A DNA stretch of 64,000 bases from JANWWM01 sp046719715 (GTDB taxonomy: Bacteria > Bacteroidota > Chlorobiia > Chlorobiales > Thermochlorobacteraceae). The notes under the pieces are model-generated. The model did not search any database, was not told the origin of the DNA, and saw only the letters and a program-made list of their open reading frames with translations. Of the stretch, positions 27,437-34,711 are shown in pieces (positions within the stretch are counted from its first letter, which is position 1; every line of letters begins with the position of its first letter). Both the position numbers and the translations under genes were made by a program. The stretch lies in the NCBI GenBank assembly GCA_046719715.1, contig JBDNCJ010000002.1, forward strand, positions 1-64,000, written 5' to 3'.

Positions 27437-27475
27437 CCTCACCCTAACCCTCTCCTAAAAGGCTAATCTTGTCGC
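27437..27475 (+). repeat. Left terminal inverted repeat of the insertion sequence
   Basis: 39 bases starting directly after the TAA of the M43-like peptidase gene. It matches the complement of 28893-28931 except at two adjacent bases (AA against TG). Confidence 0.9.
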
Positions 27476-27516
27476 ATAAAAATGCGAGATTAGGGTAAAA
27501 AATAAGGGGGTCAAGG

Positions 27517-28905
27517 ATGGAGCGAATAGAATTTTGGGAAGAGGAGTTGAGGGGTTCTGAGGTGTATGACAAGCGAGCGAAAACGAGCCTGAGCCGGATA
27601 TGTGCGGCAATCGAAGAAAAGAGCGGTCAGTCGTTTTCTTCGGCGTGCGCCGGCAGTTTGCGTCAGAACGGCGGACGGTTATTTGCCGACGCCAAGACGA
27701 CGAGCGAATTATTGCAACACGGGCACTATGAGCAAACCGCGTTGCGCTGTTCAGCCAAAGAGGTGGTGGTGGCGCAAGACACGACCGAACTCAATTACAC
27801 GAGCCAGAAGGCTAAAACAGGCTTGGGACAAATTGGTTCAACGCGTTTTTGTCGCGGAGTGCTGACTCATACCGCATTGGCGGTGGAGCGAGACGGTTTG
27901 CCGCTCGGCATCATTGGACAAAAGAGTTGGGTGCGTCGTGATAGTGAGTTTGGCAAGAAAAAGAGGCGCAATCAAACGCCGATAGCCGATAAAGAAAGTC
28001 ACAAATGGATAGACGGCTTGCGTTGGGCGGAGCGGCTGTCGGAGCGGGCGACGAAAGTGATCGTGGTCGGAGACCGAGAAGGCGATGTGTATGAATTTTT
28101 GAGCGCGCCGCGCCGCGCCAACGTCAGTCTGATTGTGCGGGCGGCGCAACGGCGGCGCGTAACGACGTATCGGTCGGCAAATGACCCGCAACAGAACGCG
28201 CACGAGCAAGTGTTCAGCGCGATGAAGAGCGCACGGACGCTTGGCACACGCACCATAGAGTTGGAGCGAGAGAAGTTCTCGGAAAGGGTGGCGTTGGTCG
28301 TCAGGGTCTGCGAGGCACAGGTGCATCGGTCTGGGCGCTTCGGCGCAAAATCCGCGCTACCGAAAACGATTCCGATATGGATTGTTCAGGCGGAAGAATC
28401 ATCGGCAACGCCGGTCAAGAACCGCGAGCGCATCAGTTGGACGTTGCTGTGCACAGAGCGGACGGAGACCGAAGCCGAAGCGTTCCGACGATTAGACGAT
28501 TACACCTTGCGTTGGCGGGTGGAGCGATTTCATTATACGCTCAAGCAAGGATTAAAAGTAGAGGCGTTGCAATTTGATGATGCTCAAACACTGATGAATG
28601 CGGTGGCGGTTTATAGTCTTGTGGCGTGGCGGTTGATGTTCATCACTTATTATGCGCGACTGTATCCGACACACCCGTCGAGTGCCATTTTGGCAAGCGA
28701 TGAACATCGGGCGTTATCGGCAAAAGCGAAACAGTCCGTTGATACCGTCGGGCATGCCGTTTTGGAGATTGCCAAACTGGGCGGTTATCGCAAAAGCAAC
28801 TCGCCGCCCGGTCTGAAAGTGGTTTGGCAAGGACTTTATGCGCTGCAATTCTTAACCGATGGGTTCTCTCTGGCTTTATCTCAAAAAGATACGCGACAAG
28901 ATTAG
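27517..28905 (+). CDS. IS4-family DDE transposase
   Basis: The protein has 462 aa and appears intact. The N-terminal DNA-binding region (about 1-75) resembles Tn5 transposase (RSLARICAAIEE-like, with KTTSELL). Catalytic residues are Asp88 (VVVAQDTTELNYT), Asp186 in VVGDREGDVYEF (the Y-x-DREAD-like site) and Glu336 in RWRVERFHYTLKQG, close to the Tn5 triad spacing. The RYTLRWRVERF to TLKQG region is the YREK-like motif. The gene starts with an ATG after an AAGGGGGTCAAGG ribosome site, and its TAG lies inside the right inverted repeat. Transposition activity is plausible, as no residue is missing. Confidence 0.93.
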   Translation: MERIEFWEEELRGSEVYDKRAKTSLSRICAAIEEKSGQSFSSACAGSLRQNGGRLFADAKTTSELLQHGHYEQTALRCSAKEVVVAQDTTELNYTSQKAKTGLGQIGSTRFCRGVLTHTALAVERDGLPLGIIGQKSWVRRDSEFGKKKRRNQTPIADKESHKWIDGLRWAERLSERATKVIVVGDREGDVYEFLSAPRRANVSLIVRAAQRRRVTTYRSANDPQQNAHEQVFSAMKSARTLGTRTIELEREKFSERVALVVRVCEAQVHRSGRFGAKSALPKTIPIWIVQAEESSATPVKNRERISWTLLCTERTETEAEAFRRLDDYTLRWRVERFHYTLKQGLKVEALQFDDAQTLMNAVAVYSLVAWRLMFITYYARLYPTHPSSAILASDEHRALSAKAKQSVDTVGHAVLEIAKLGGYRKSNSPPGLKVVWQGLYALQFLTDGFSLALSQKDTRQD

Positions 28906-28931
28906 CCTCATAGGAGAGGGTTAGGGTGAGG
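28893..28931 (-). repeat. Right terminal inverted repeat of the insertion sequence
   Basis: 39 bases; the first 13 (GCGACAAGATTAG) include the transposase stop codon. The outer 26 bases complete a palindrome with 27437-27462. Confidence 0.9.
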
Positions 28932-28970
28932 TCCAATCCGCACTCCGCAAGTGTTGAGTGTGAAAAGTGG

Positions 28971-29021
28971 AGAGTGAAGCGTTGAGAGGTACATCTTTTA
29001 ATTCTCAACGCTCTTCACTCT
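28971..29021. repeat. Long hairpin between the insertion sequence and gltB
   Basis: AGAGTGAAGCGTTGAGA (28971-28987) faces TCTCAACGCTCTTCACTCT (29003-29021), a 17-bp pairing with a 2-base bulge around a 15-base loop. It lies 8 bases past the gltB stop. No T run follows on the minus strand, so it is a weak terminator candidate or a repeat of unknown role. Confidence 0.75.
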
Positions 29022-29028
29022 TCGTTCT

Positions 29029-32000
29029 TCAAGTGGTTGTTTCTTCAGCTTTTAGTTTTTGGGCGAGACCAAGCGGCAAGTATTTTTTGAAGTGAGTTTT
29101 TTCCGCCGTCCAATTTGCGAGCAAGCGTGTTGCCGTGTTGGAACGGGTTTCGCCGGCGTAATCTTCCAGCAAGGCTTTGAGTTTCAATTCATCTTCGAGC
29201 GAGAGCTCGAGCGCGGTGATGTAATCGCCGTTGATGAAGTGAGATTTTTCGCCGTAGAGATAGAGTTTTCCGCCCGTCATGCCTGCGCCCAAGTTGTAAG
29301 AAACTTTGCCGAGAACGACGATGCACCCATTCGTCATATACTCGCAGGCGTGAAGTCCGACGCCTTCGACGACGGCGGTCGCGCCGCTATTGCGCACGGC
29401 GAAGCGGTCGCCTGCTATTCCATTGATGTAGAGCGTGCCGCCGGTTGCGCCGTAGAGCGCGCAGTTACCGATAATGGCGTTGTGTTCAGGTGCGAATGTG
29501 GCTTTTGCACTCGGCACAATCACAACCTTTCCGCCCGACATACCTTTGCAGACTGAATCATTGGCTTCACCTTCCAAACGAACATTGACGCCTTCGGTCA
29601 AAAACACGCCGAAGCCTTGTCCAGCACTGCCCTTGAAGGTGATGTCGAGGCGACCGGCAAACTTCGGTTGATAAGTTCCGAATCCAAGTTTTGCACGCGC
29701 TTCATGCATGAGTTTTGCGATTTCACCAGAGAGCGATGCAAGCACAGCGCGGTCGGTCGGGAAGATGTTGTAGGAGAGCGCAAGCGTTGAAGTTTTTCCG
29801 TCGCGCGCTTGGTTCAAAACCAGACGTGCATCGGCGAGAATCGTTTTGTTGAGTGGGCTAATTTCCTCGCTGAATGTGCCTTTTTGAGCGGAAGGTTGCG
29901 AGTCCAGTGTAAGTGAAGTGTCTTTTGTGAAGAAGCTCAAATCCAAATTGCGTGCATTGATGAGTGCAAGATGATTCGGATTGATTTTAAGAAACTCTGT
30001 TCTACCGAGCACCTCACCGAGCGACCTTACGCCGAGAGCCGCAAGTTGGCGTTGGACGTCTTCGGCAAGGAAGTGAAGCAGTTTGACGATATGGTCTTTG
30101 TGTCCTTTGTATTTGGCTTTGAATTTGGGGTCGTGCGTCGCAATGCCTGTTGGGCAAGTATTTTTCTCGCAGATTCTCGCCATCACGCATCCTTCGGCAA
30201 CGAGGAGAAGTTTTCCGAACTCGAATTCTTCTGCGCCGAGCATTGCCGCCATCACAATGTCTTTGCCGGTTGAAAGACCGCCGTCGACGCGCAGGGTTAC
30301 ACATTGGCGCAGGTTGTTTTGAAGCAATGCGATGTGTGCTTCGAGCAAGCCGACTTCCCACTGCATGCCGGCGTGCTTCATTGAGGAAAGTGCCGCCGCA
30401 CCTGTGCCGCCGTCGCCGCCTGAAATGTGAATGATGTCTGCACCTGCTTTGGCAACACCTACTGCAATCGTTCCAACGCCTGCTCCCGAAACCAATTTGA
30501 CGTTGATTTTCGCATCGGGGTTCGTTTGGCGCAGTTCGTAGATGAGTTCCTTCAAATCTTCAATGCTGTAAATGTCGTGCATTGGGGGCGGCGAGATAAG
30601 GTCAATGCCGGTGAGTGAATGACGTGCGCGCGCAATCTCTTCGTTGACTTTTACCGCCATCAACTGTCCGCCCTCGCCCGGCTTTGCGCCTTGTGCAATT
30701 TTGATTTGAATTTCTTTTCCTGTGATAAGATACTCCGCCGTAACGCCGAAGCGCGCCGATGCGACTTGCTTTGCATGCGCTGTAATGCCTTCGGTGAAGT
30801 AATACGGATTTTCTCCGCCCTCGCCTGAATTGGAGCGACCACCGATTTCTTTCATGGCAAGAAAAATATCGCGCTGTGCTTCTGCGCTAATTGCGCCAAA
30901 ACTCATCGCCCCTGAACCGAATGTTTTCAAGATTTCTGACTTCGACTGTACTTCCTCTATGGGCAAGGGATTTGGCGATTGCTTTAACTCAAAGAGATGA
31001 CGAATGCTGACAGGACTTGCCTCTTCGCCCAATCGTAAGTATTCATCATAAAGGTTGATTGAAGAAATTGGCGTGTGTGTTTCGCGCACGAGTTTGTGAA
31101 TGAGCTTCGAGCGCGAATTGGTCATCGAGTGTTTTTCGCCGTGCAAGCCACTGTTGTGCTCTTTGAATTGATACGTGTGAATGGGTTTCTTTGCGCGTTC
31201 GAAAATCGCGGCAGTGTGCAGTATGTCTTCAACGACGTGCTCGAGTTCCAATCCGCCGACGGGCGAATAGAGGTCTCGGAAGAATTCTTCCGCCATTTTT
31301 TTTCCGATGCCGAGCGCGGAAAACAGCCTCGCGCTTTGATACGACTTGACCACCGAAATGCCCATTTTGCTCATCACCTTCAACAGCCCTTGCTCAAAGG
31401 CTTTGATGAGATTGGCTTCGCGTTTATCGGGCGAAAGTGAGTTTAATTGTTGGAAGTCGCCAAAGCGTGCTACTTCGAGCGCAAGGTAAGGGCAAACCGC
31501 CGTCGCGCCGAACCCGATGAGCGTTGCAATGTGGTGTGTTGAACGCGCTTCGCCCGTATGAACGACGATAGAGGCTTCCAATCGCACGCCTTCATCGTTG
31601 AGCGTATTGACAACGGCGCGGAGCGCGAGCAAACTTGGAATCGGCAAATTTTCAAAGTCGGCATTTCTATCCGAAAGAATGATGATGCTTGCGCCACGCT
31701 TGACGGCGTTGAGCACATTCTTTCGCAACGTATTCAGTTTTGCACGAAAGCCTACCACGCCCTCAATGCGCTTGAACGTGGTGTCAAATTCTTCGGCGAT
31801 GATGCGCGAATCGGGTGAATCAGGATTGCAACGCTTGAACGATTCCACAAACGCCATTTGTCCCAACGAGAGAATCGGGCTTTTAAGCTCAATCGCCACT
31901 TGCGGCGGAATGAGTTCTTTCGTGGAAAAGATGTTTGGCTTTTTGCCGAGTTCAATGCTTAAATCGGTAACGGTGGTTTCGCGAATGTAGTCGACGGGCG

Positions 32001-33444
32001 GGTTTGTAACCTGTGCAAAATTTTGATAGAAGTAGTCGAAGAACGGACGCGGTTCGTCGGAAAAAATCGCGGGGCGCGCGGTGTCGCCCATTGAGCCGAT
32101 GGGCTCTTTGCCCGTTTCAATCATGGGCAATAAAATTTTGTTCAGGTCTTCTTCGGTGTAACCGAAAACACTTGTCTTTTCAAGGGTTTTCGGCAGTGCC
32201 GTTGCTTGAATTGAAAGTGCGGGCAAGAGATGCGGGTCAAATTTCGCGTCGAAGTATTCCGCCGATTCGCTCGCATCGCGAAAGTCAATTTCACCCGTCT
32301 CCAAATCCACCCGAACGCCTGAACCGGCTTGCAATGTGCCTTTTGCCCCGATGAGGCTTTCGTCAAGATTGAACGAGCCGGCTTCGGAAGAAAGGTAGAA
32401 GTGTTCATCGGTCATTGCCCAGCGGCAGGGACGGAATCCGTTTCGGTCGAGCCGCGCTCCGACGGTTTGTCCGTCTGAAAATGTTACGAAGGCAGGTCCG
32501 TCCCACGATTCCATCGCTCTGCCCCAAAATTTGTAGAAGGGTTTGTCGCTGTTTGCAGGCGGAATGAGAATCGACATCACGTCGTCAACGAAGGGAATGG
32601 AACTGCGATAGAGCAAGGCTTCCGCCATTTCATTGAGCGAGCCGGTGTCGCTGATGTTGTGATGCGTCAGCAGTTCGCCTGCTTTTAAGCCAAGCGACTT
32701 TTCGCGCGAAAACGCCCAAGTGCGATTGCCGGCGATGGTGTTGATTTCGCCGTTGTGCGCGATTAAGCGGAAGGGTTGCGCTTTATCCCAAGAGGTGCGT
32801 GTGTTGGTGCTGAATCGGCGATGAAAGAGTGCAAAACGTGTTTTGTAATTGGGATTCTGTAAGTCAAGGTAAAAGGCATCGAGTTTATCGGCGGTGGTGA
32901 GGGCTTTGTAAATAATCGTGTTGGTGGAAAGGGACGGAAAATAAAATTCGCTCATGCCTCGCTCGGCGGCGCGCGCGCGTGTGTATTGCTTGGCGATATA
33001 CAAAATGCGATTGAACGCCGAATCGGTGCGGCAGTGGTCGGGACGGCGAACAACCACGTGCTTAATCGCCGGCATGGATTTTCTCGCTTCTCCGCCGAGC
33101 ACGCTCAAATTCATCGGCACGTCGCGGTAAGCCTCAATCCGCAAATCAAAAAATTCAAATGTTTCCGTGAGCAATTTCAGTGCAATACGTTGCCCTTCGG
33201 AATCGAACGGAATGAAGAGCGTGGCGACGGCGACCGTTCCTTTCTCGTAGCCGAAGAGTTCAAAGGGAATATCGGTCATGACGCCCGCGCCGTCTGACGA
33301 AACCCCGTCCGCGCCGCACGCCCCACGATGCTCAACGCACCGAAGCGCATACAGGGCTTGTTTCAAATGGGCATTCGTTGCCGTGTTTTTTCGGCTGGCA
33401 AGAAAGCCTACGCCGCACGCGGATTTTTCATCGTGAAATTGCAT
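29029..33444 (-). CDS. gltB: Glutamate synthase large subunit
   Basis: The protein has 1,471 aa. It makes glutamate from 2-oxoglutarate and glutamine. The start at 33444 (MQFHDEKSACGVGF) has a GGAGGAAA ribosome site. The Cys at position 10 should become the N-terminal nucleophile of the glutaminase domain (about 10-420) after propeptide removal. A central domain (about 440-740) follows, then the FMN-binding domain (about 800-1170, with GEGGENPYYF and HISGGDGGTGAAALS). The 3Fe-4S cysteines are in CVMARICEKNTCPTG. The C-terminal GXGXG helix domain (about 1,210-1,471) ends it. Length matches bacterial GltB. No gltD is adjacent, so the small subunit must be elsewhere or the enzyme may be ferredoxin-dependent, as in many phototrophs. 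Confidence 0.96.
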   Translation of the reverse strand: MQFHDEKSACGVGFLASRKNTATNAHLKQALYALRCVEHRGACGADGVSSDGAGVMTDIPFELFGYEKGTVAVATLFIPFDSEGQRIALKLLTETFEFFDLRIEAYRDVPMNLSVLGGEARKSMPAIKHVVVRRPDHCRTDSAFNRILYIAKQYTRARAAERGMSEFYFPSLSTNTIIYKALTTADKLDAFYLDLQNPNYKTRFALFHRRFSTNTRTSWDKAQPFRLIAHNGEINTIAGNRTWAFSREKSLGLKAGELLTHHNISDTGSLNEMAEALLYRSSIPFVDDVMSILIPPANSDKPFYKFWGRAMESWDGPAFVTFSDGQTVGARLDRNGFRPCRWAMTDEHFYLSSEAGSFNLDESLIGAKGTLQAGSGVRVDLETGEIDFRDASESAEYFDAKFDPHLLPALSIQATALPKTLEKTSVFGYTEEDLNKILLPMIETGKEPIGSMGDTARPAIFSDEPRPFFDYFYQNFAQVTNPPVDYIRETTVTDLSIELGKKPNIFSTKELIPPQVAIELKSPILSLGQMAFVESFKRCNPDSPDSRIIAEEFDTTFKRIEGVVGFRAKLNTLRKNVLNAVKRGASIIILSDRNADFENLPIPSLLALRAVVNTLNDEGVRLEASIVVHTGEARSTHHIATLIGFGATAVCPYLALEVARFGDFQQLNSLSPDKREANLIKAFEQGLLKVMSKMGISVVKSYQSARLFSALGIGKKMAEEFFRDLYSPVGGLELEHVVEDILHTAAIFERAKKPIHTYQFKEHNSGLHGEKHSMTNSRSKLIHKLVRETHTPISSINLYDEYLRLGEEASPVSIRHLFELKQSPNPLPIEEVQSKSEILKTFGSGAMSFGAISAEAQRDIFLAMKEIGGRSNSGEGGENPYYFTEGITAHAKQVASARFGVTAEYLITGKEIQIKIAQGAKPGEGGQLMAVKVNEEIARARHSLTGIDLISPPPMHDIYSIEDLKELIYELRQTNPDAKINVKLVSGAGVGTIAVGVAKAGADIIHISGGDGGTGAAALSSMKHAGMQWEVGLLEAHIALLQNNLRQCVTLRVDGGLSTGKDIVMAAMLGAEEFEFGKLLLVAEGCVMARICEKNTCPTGIATHDPKFKAKYKGHKDHIVKLLHFLAEDVQRQLAALGVRSLGEVLGRTEFLKINPNHLALINARNLDLSFFTKDTSLTLDSQPSAQKGTFSEEISPLNKTILADARLVLNQARDGKTSTLALSYNIFPTDRAVLASLSGEIAKLMHEARAKLGFGTYQPKFAGRLDITFKGSAGQGFGVFLTEGVNVRLEGEANDSVCKGMSGGKVVIVPSAKATFAPEHNAIIGNCALYGATGGTLYINGIAGDRFAVRNSGATAVVEGVGLHACEYMTNGCIVVLGKVSYNLGAGMTGGKLYLYGEKSHFINGDYITALELSLEDELKLKALLEDYAGETRSNTATRLLANWTAEKTHFKKYLPLGLAQKLKAEETTT

Positions 33445-33601
33445 TGCTGATTTCCTCCAAAACAAAATTGAACTGACGTTGCTTTCAAGAGGCTTCTCAG
33501 TGTGCGTAATACAGTTAATTGAAAATGTGCTTCGTCGGGAATGTTTTCTGTAATAATCAAAAAAATTTGCTTTTCGTCAACTTTTATGGGAATTGAAGAC
33601 G

Positions 33602-33630
33602 AAAAAAGCCGCCCGTTCAATCGGCGGCTT
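33602..33630 (-). terminator. Intrinsic terminator after tRNA-Val
   Basis: On the minus strand an 8-bp stem AAGCCGCC/GGCGGCTT with a 9-base loop is followed by TTTTTT. It lies 15 bases past the tRNA 3' end and before gltB. Confidence 0.9.
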
Positions 33631-33644
33631 CGGGAAGAAAGTTG

Positions 33645-33718
33645 TGGGCTCTGAGGGAGTCGAACCCCCGACCTACTGGGTGTAAACCAGTCGCTCTAAC
33701 CAACTGAGCTAAAAGCCC
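33645..33718 (-). tRNA. tRNA-Val (anticodon TAC)
   Basis: The minus strand folds into a full cloverleaf. The acceptor GGGCTTT pairs with AGAGCCC plus discriminator A. The D arm has GCTCAGTTGGTTAGAGC. The anticodon stem ACTGG/CCAGT carries loop TTTACAC with anticodon TAC (valine), and the T arm is GGGGGTTCGACTCCC. The 3' CCA is not encoded. A terminator follows directly. Confidence 0.97.
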
Positions 33719-33926
33719 TTTACATAGAAGACACTTTCTTAATAGAAAGCCTGCAAATTTACGCTTTCCAGATTCCTTCGCCAAACTTTTCCTTTCCAAT
33801 CGCTTTTCTTTGCAAGTGACTTCTTTGCATTATCTTCGTCATTGAATTGAGAAGTCTTGTCAAGAATTTCTATCTTTCGCCTTTCGCGAGGAGCATACGC
33901 GCGGCTAATCAAACTATCTTTGGAAG

Positions 33927-34298
33927 ATGACCGATTCTTCATACAACGAGAATTGCATCTTTTGTAAAATCGCGGCGGAAAAAATTCCGTCAAAAAAAGT
34001 TTACAGCGACGAACAGATTTTTGCATTTCACGATATTGCGCCCGTCGCACCCGTTCATATTCTCATCATACCCAAGCGACACATCGAGACGCTCGACGAT
34101 TTAACCGGCGACGATGCGATTCTTGTCGGCAAACTTATCATCGCCGCCAAAGACATTGCACGCACGCTCGGCATCGCCGATTCAGGATACCGCGTTAACC
34201 TTAACTGTAAGCGAGACGGCGGACAAACCGTCTTTCACATTCACGCACACTTGATTGGCGGCAAACCGATGGGTTGGCCTCCATTTCCAACGACATAA
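33927..34298 (+). CDS. HIT-family hydrolase (HinT-like)
   Basis: The protein has 123 aa. NCIFCKIAAEKIPSKKVYSD at the start and the catalytic triad FHIHAHLIGGKPMGWPP at the end are the branch-I HIT (HinT/PKCI) features; the two N-terminal cysteines in CIFC are the usual zinc-like pair. It hydrolyses nucleoside phosphoramidates or related adenylated compounds. It starts 208 bases past the tRNA on the opposite strand. The following TPR gene begins 3 bases after its stop, so the two are probably co-transcribed. Confidence 0.93.
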   Translation: MTDSSYNENCIFCKIAAEKIPSKKVYSDEQIFAFHDIAPVAPVHILIIPKRHIETLDDLTGDDAILVGKLIIAAKDIARTLGIADSGYRVNLNCKRDGGQTVFHIHAHLIGGKPMGWPPFPTT

Positions 34299-34301
34299 AT
34301 C

Positions 34302-34646
34302 ATGAACGTTTCACCAGAAGAGCGTCGTATTTCACTTCTCAAAAAATTTTTGGAGAACGATCCGAACGATTCCTTCTCTCGCTATGCGCTCGCTCTCGAT
34401 TACATCAAACTGAATCGACTCGACGACGCCGTGAAGGAGTTTGTGCATCTCTTGACACACGCACCCGACTACACGGCGACTTATTATCACTTGGGAAAAG
34501 TTTATGAAAAGCAGGGAAGAGTGTCTGACGCGAAAAAGATTTATCAAACCGGCATTACTCTGACGGCACAGCGGGGCGAAGCGCACGCCAACAAAGAACT
34601 TCGCGAAGCCTTATCGATGCTCACAGGCGGCGACGACGACGAGTAG
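34302..34646 (+). CDS. Small cytoplasmic TPR protein
   Basis: The protein has 114 aa without a signal. Two or three TPR units fill the chain (DSFSRYALALDYIKLNRLDD, then ATYYHLGKVYEKQGRVSDAK), ending in an acidic GGDDDE. It is coupled to the HIT gene (3-base gap) and lies 65 bases before a secreted protein gene. TPR proteins mediate protein contacts; the partner is unknown. Confidence 0.85.
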   Translation: MNVSPEERRISLLKKFLENDPNDSFSRYALALDYIKLNRLDDAVKEFVHLLTHAPDYTATYYHLGKVYEKQGRVSDAKKIYQTGITLTAQRGEAHANKELREALSMLTGGDDDE

Positions 34647-34711
34647 CCTTGTTCAACCGAGTTGAATTAACAAAAAAACTTATTTCATAATATCACATGA
34701 GGAGGTTCTCT

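Larger units (their letters stand above)
27437..28931 (+). mobile_element. IS4-family (Tn5/IS50-like) insertion sequence in a palindrome
   Basis: About 1.5 kb with 39-bp terminal inverted repeats (two mismatches) around one transposase gene. The inner 13 bp (CTAATCTTGTCGC at 27463-27475 and its complement at 28893-28905) are perfect. The outer 26 bp are CCTCACCCTAACCCTCTCCT-type sequence, which looks like one arm of a chromosomal palindrome rather than the element. If the true ends are the inner ones, the flanking 9-mers CCTAAAAGG and CCTCATAGG agree at 7 of 9 bases, as an aged 9-bp target duplication of a Tn5-like element would. Confidence 0.85.

Noticed and set aside
33739..34050. Minus-strand 103-aa frame beside the tRNA
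   Set aside because: It overlaps the HIT gene on the other strand and has only low-complexity basic sequence.
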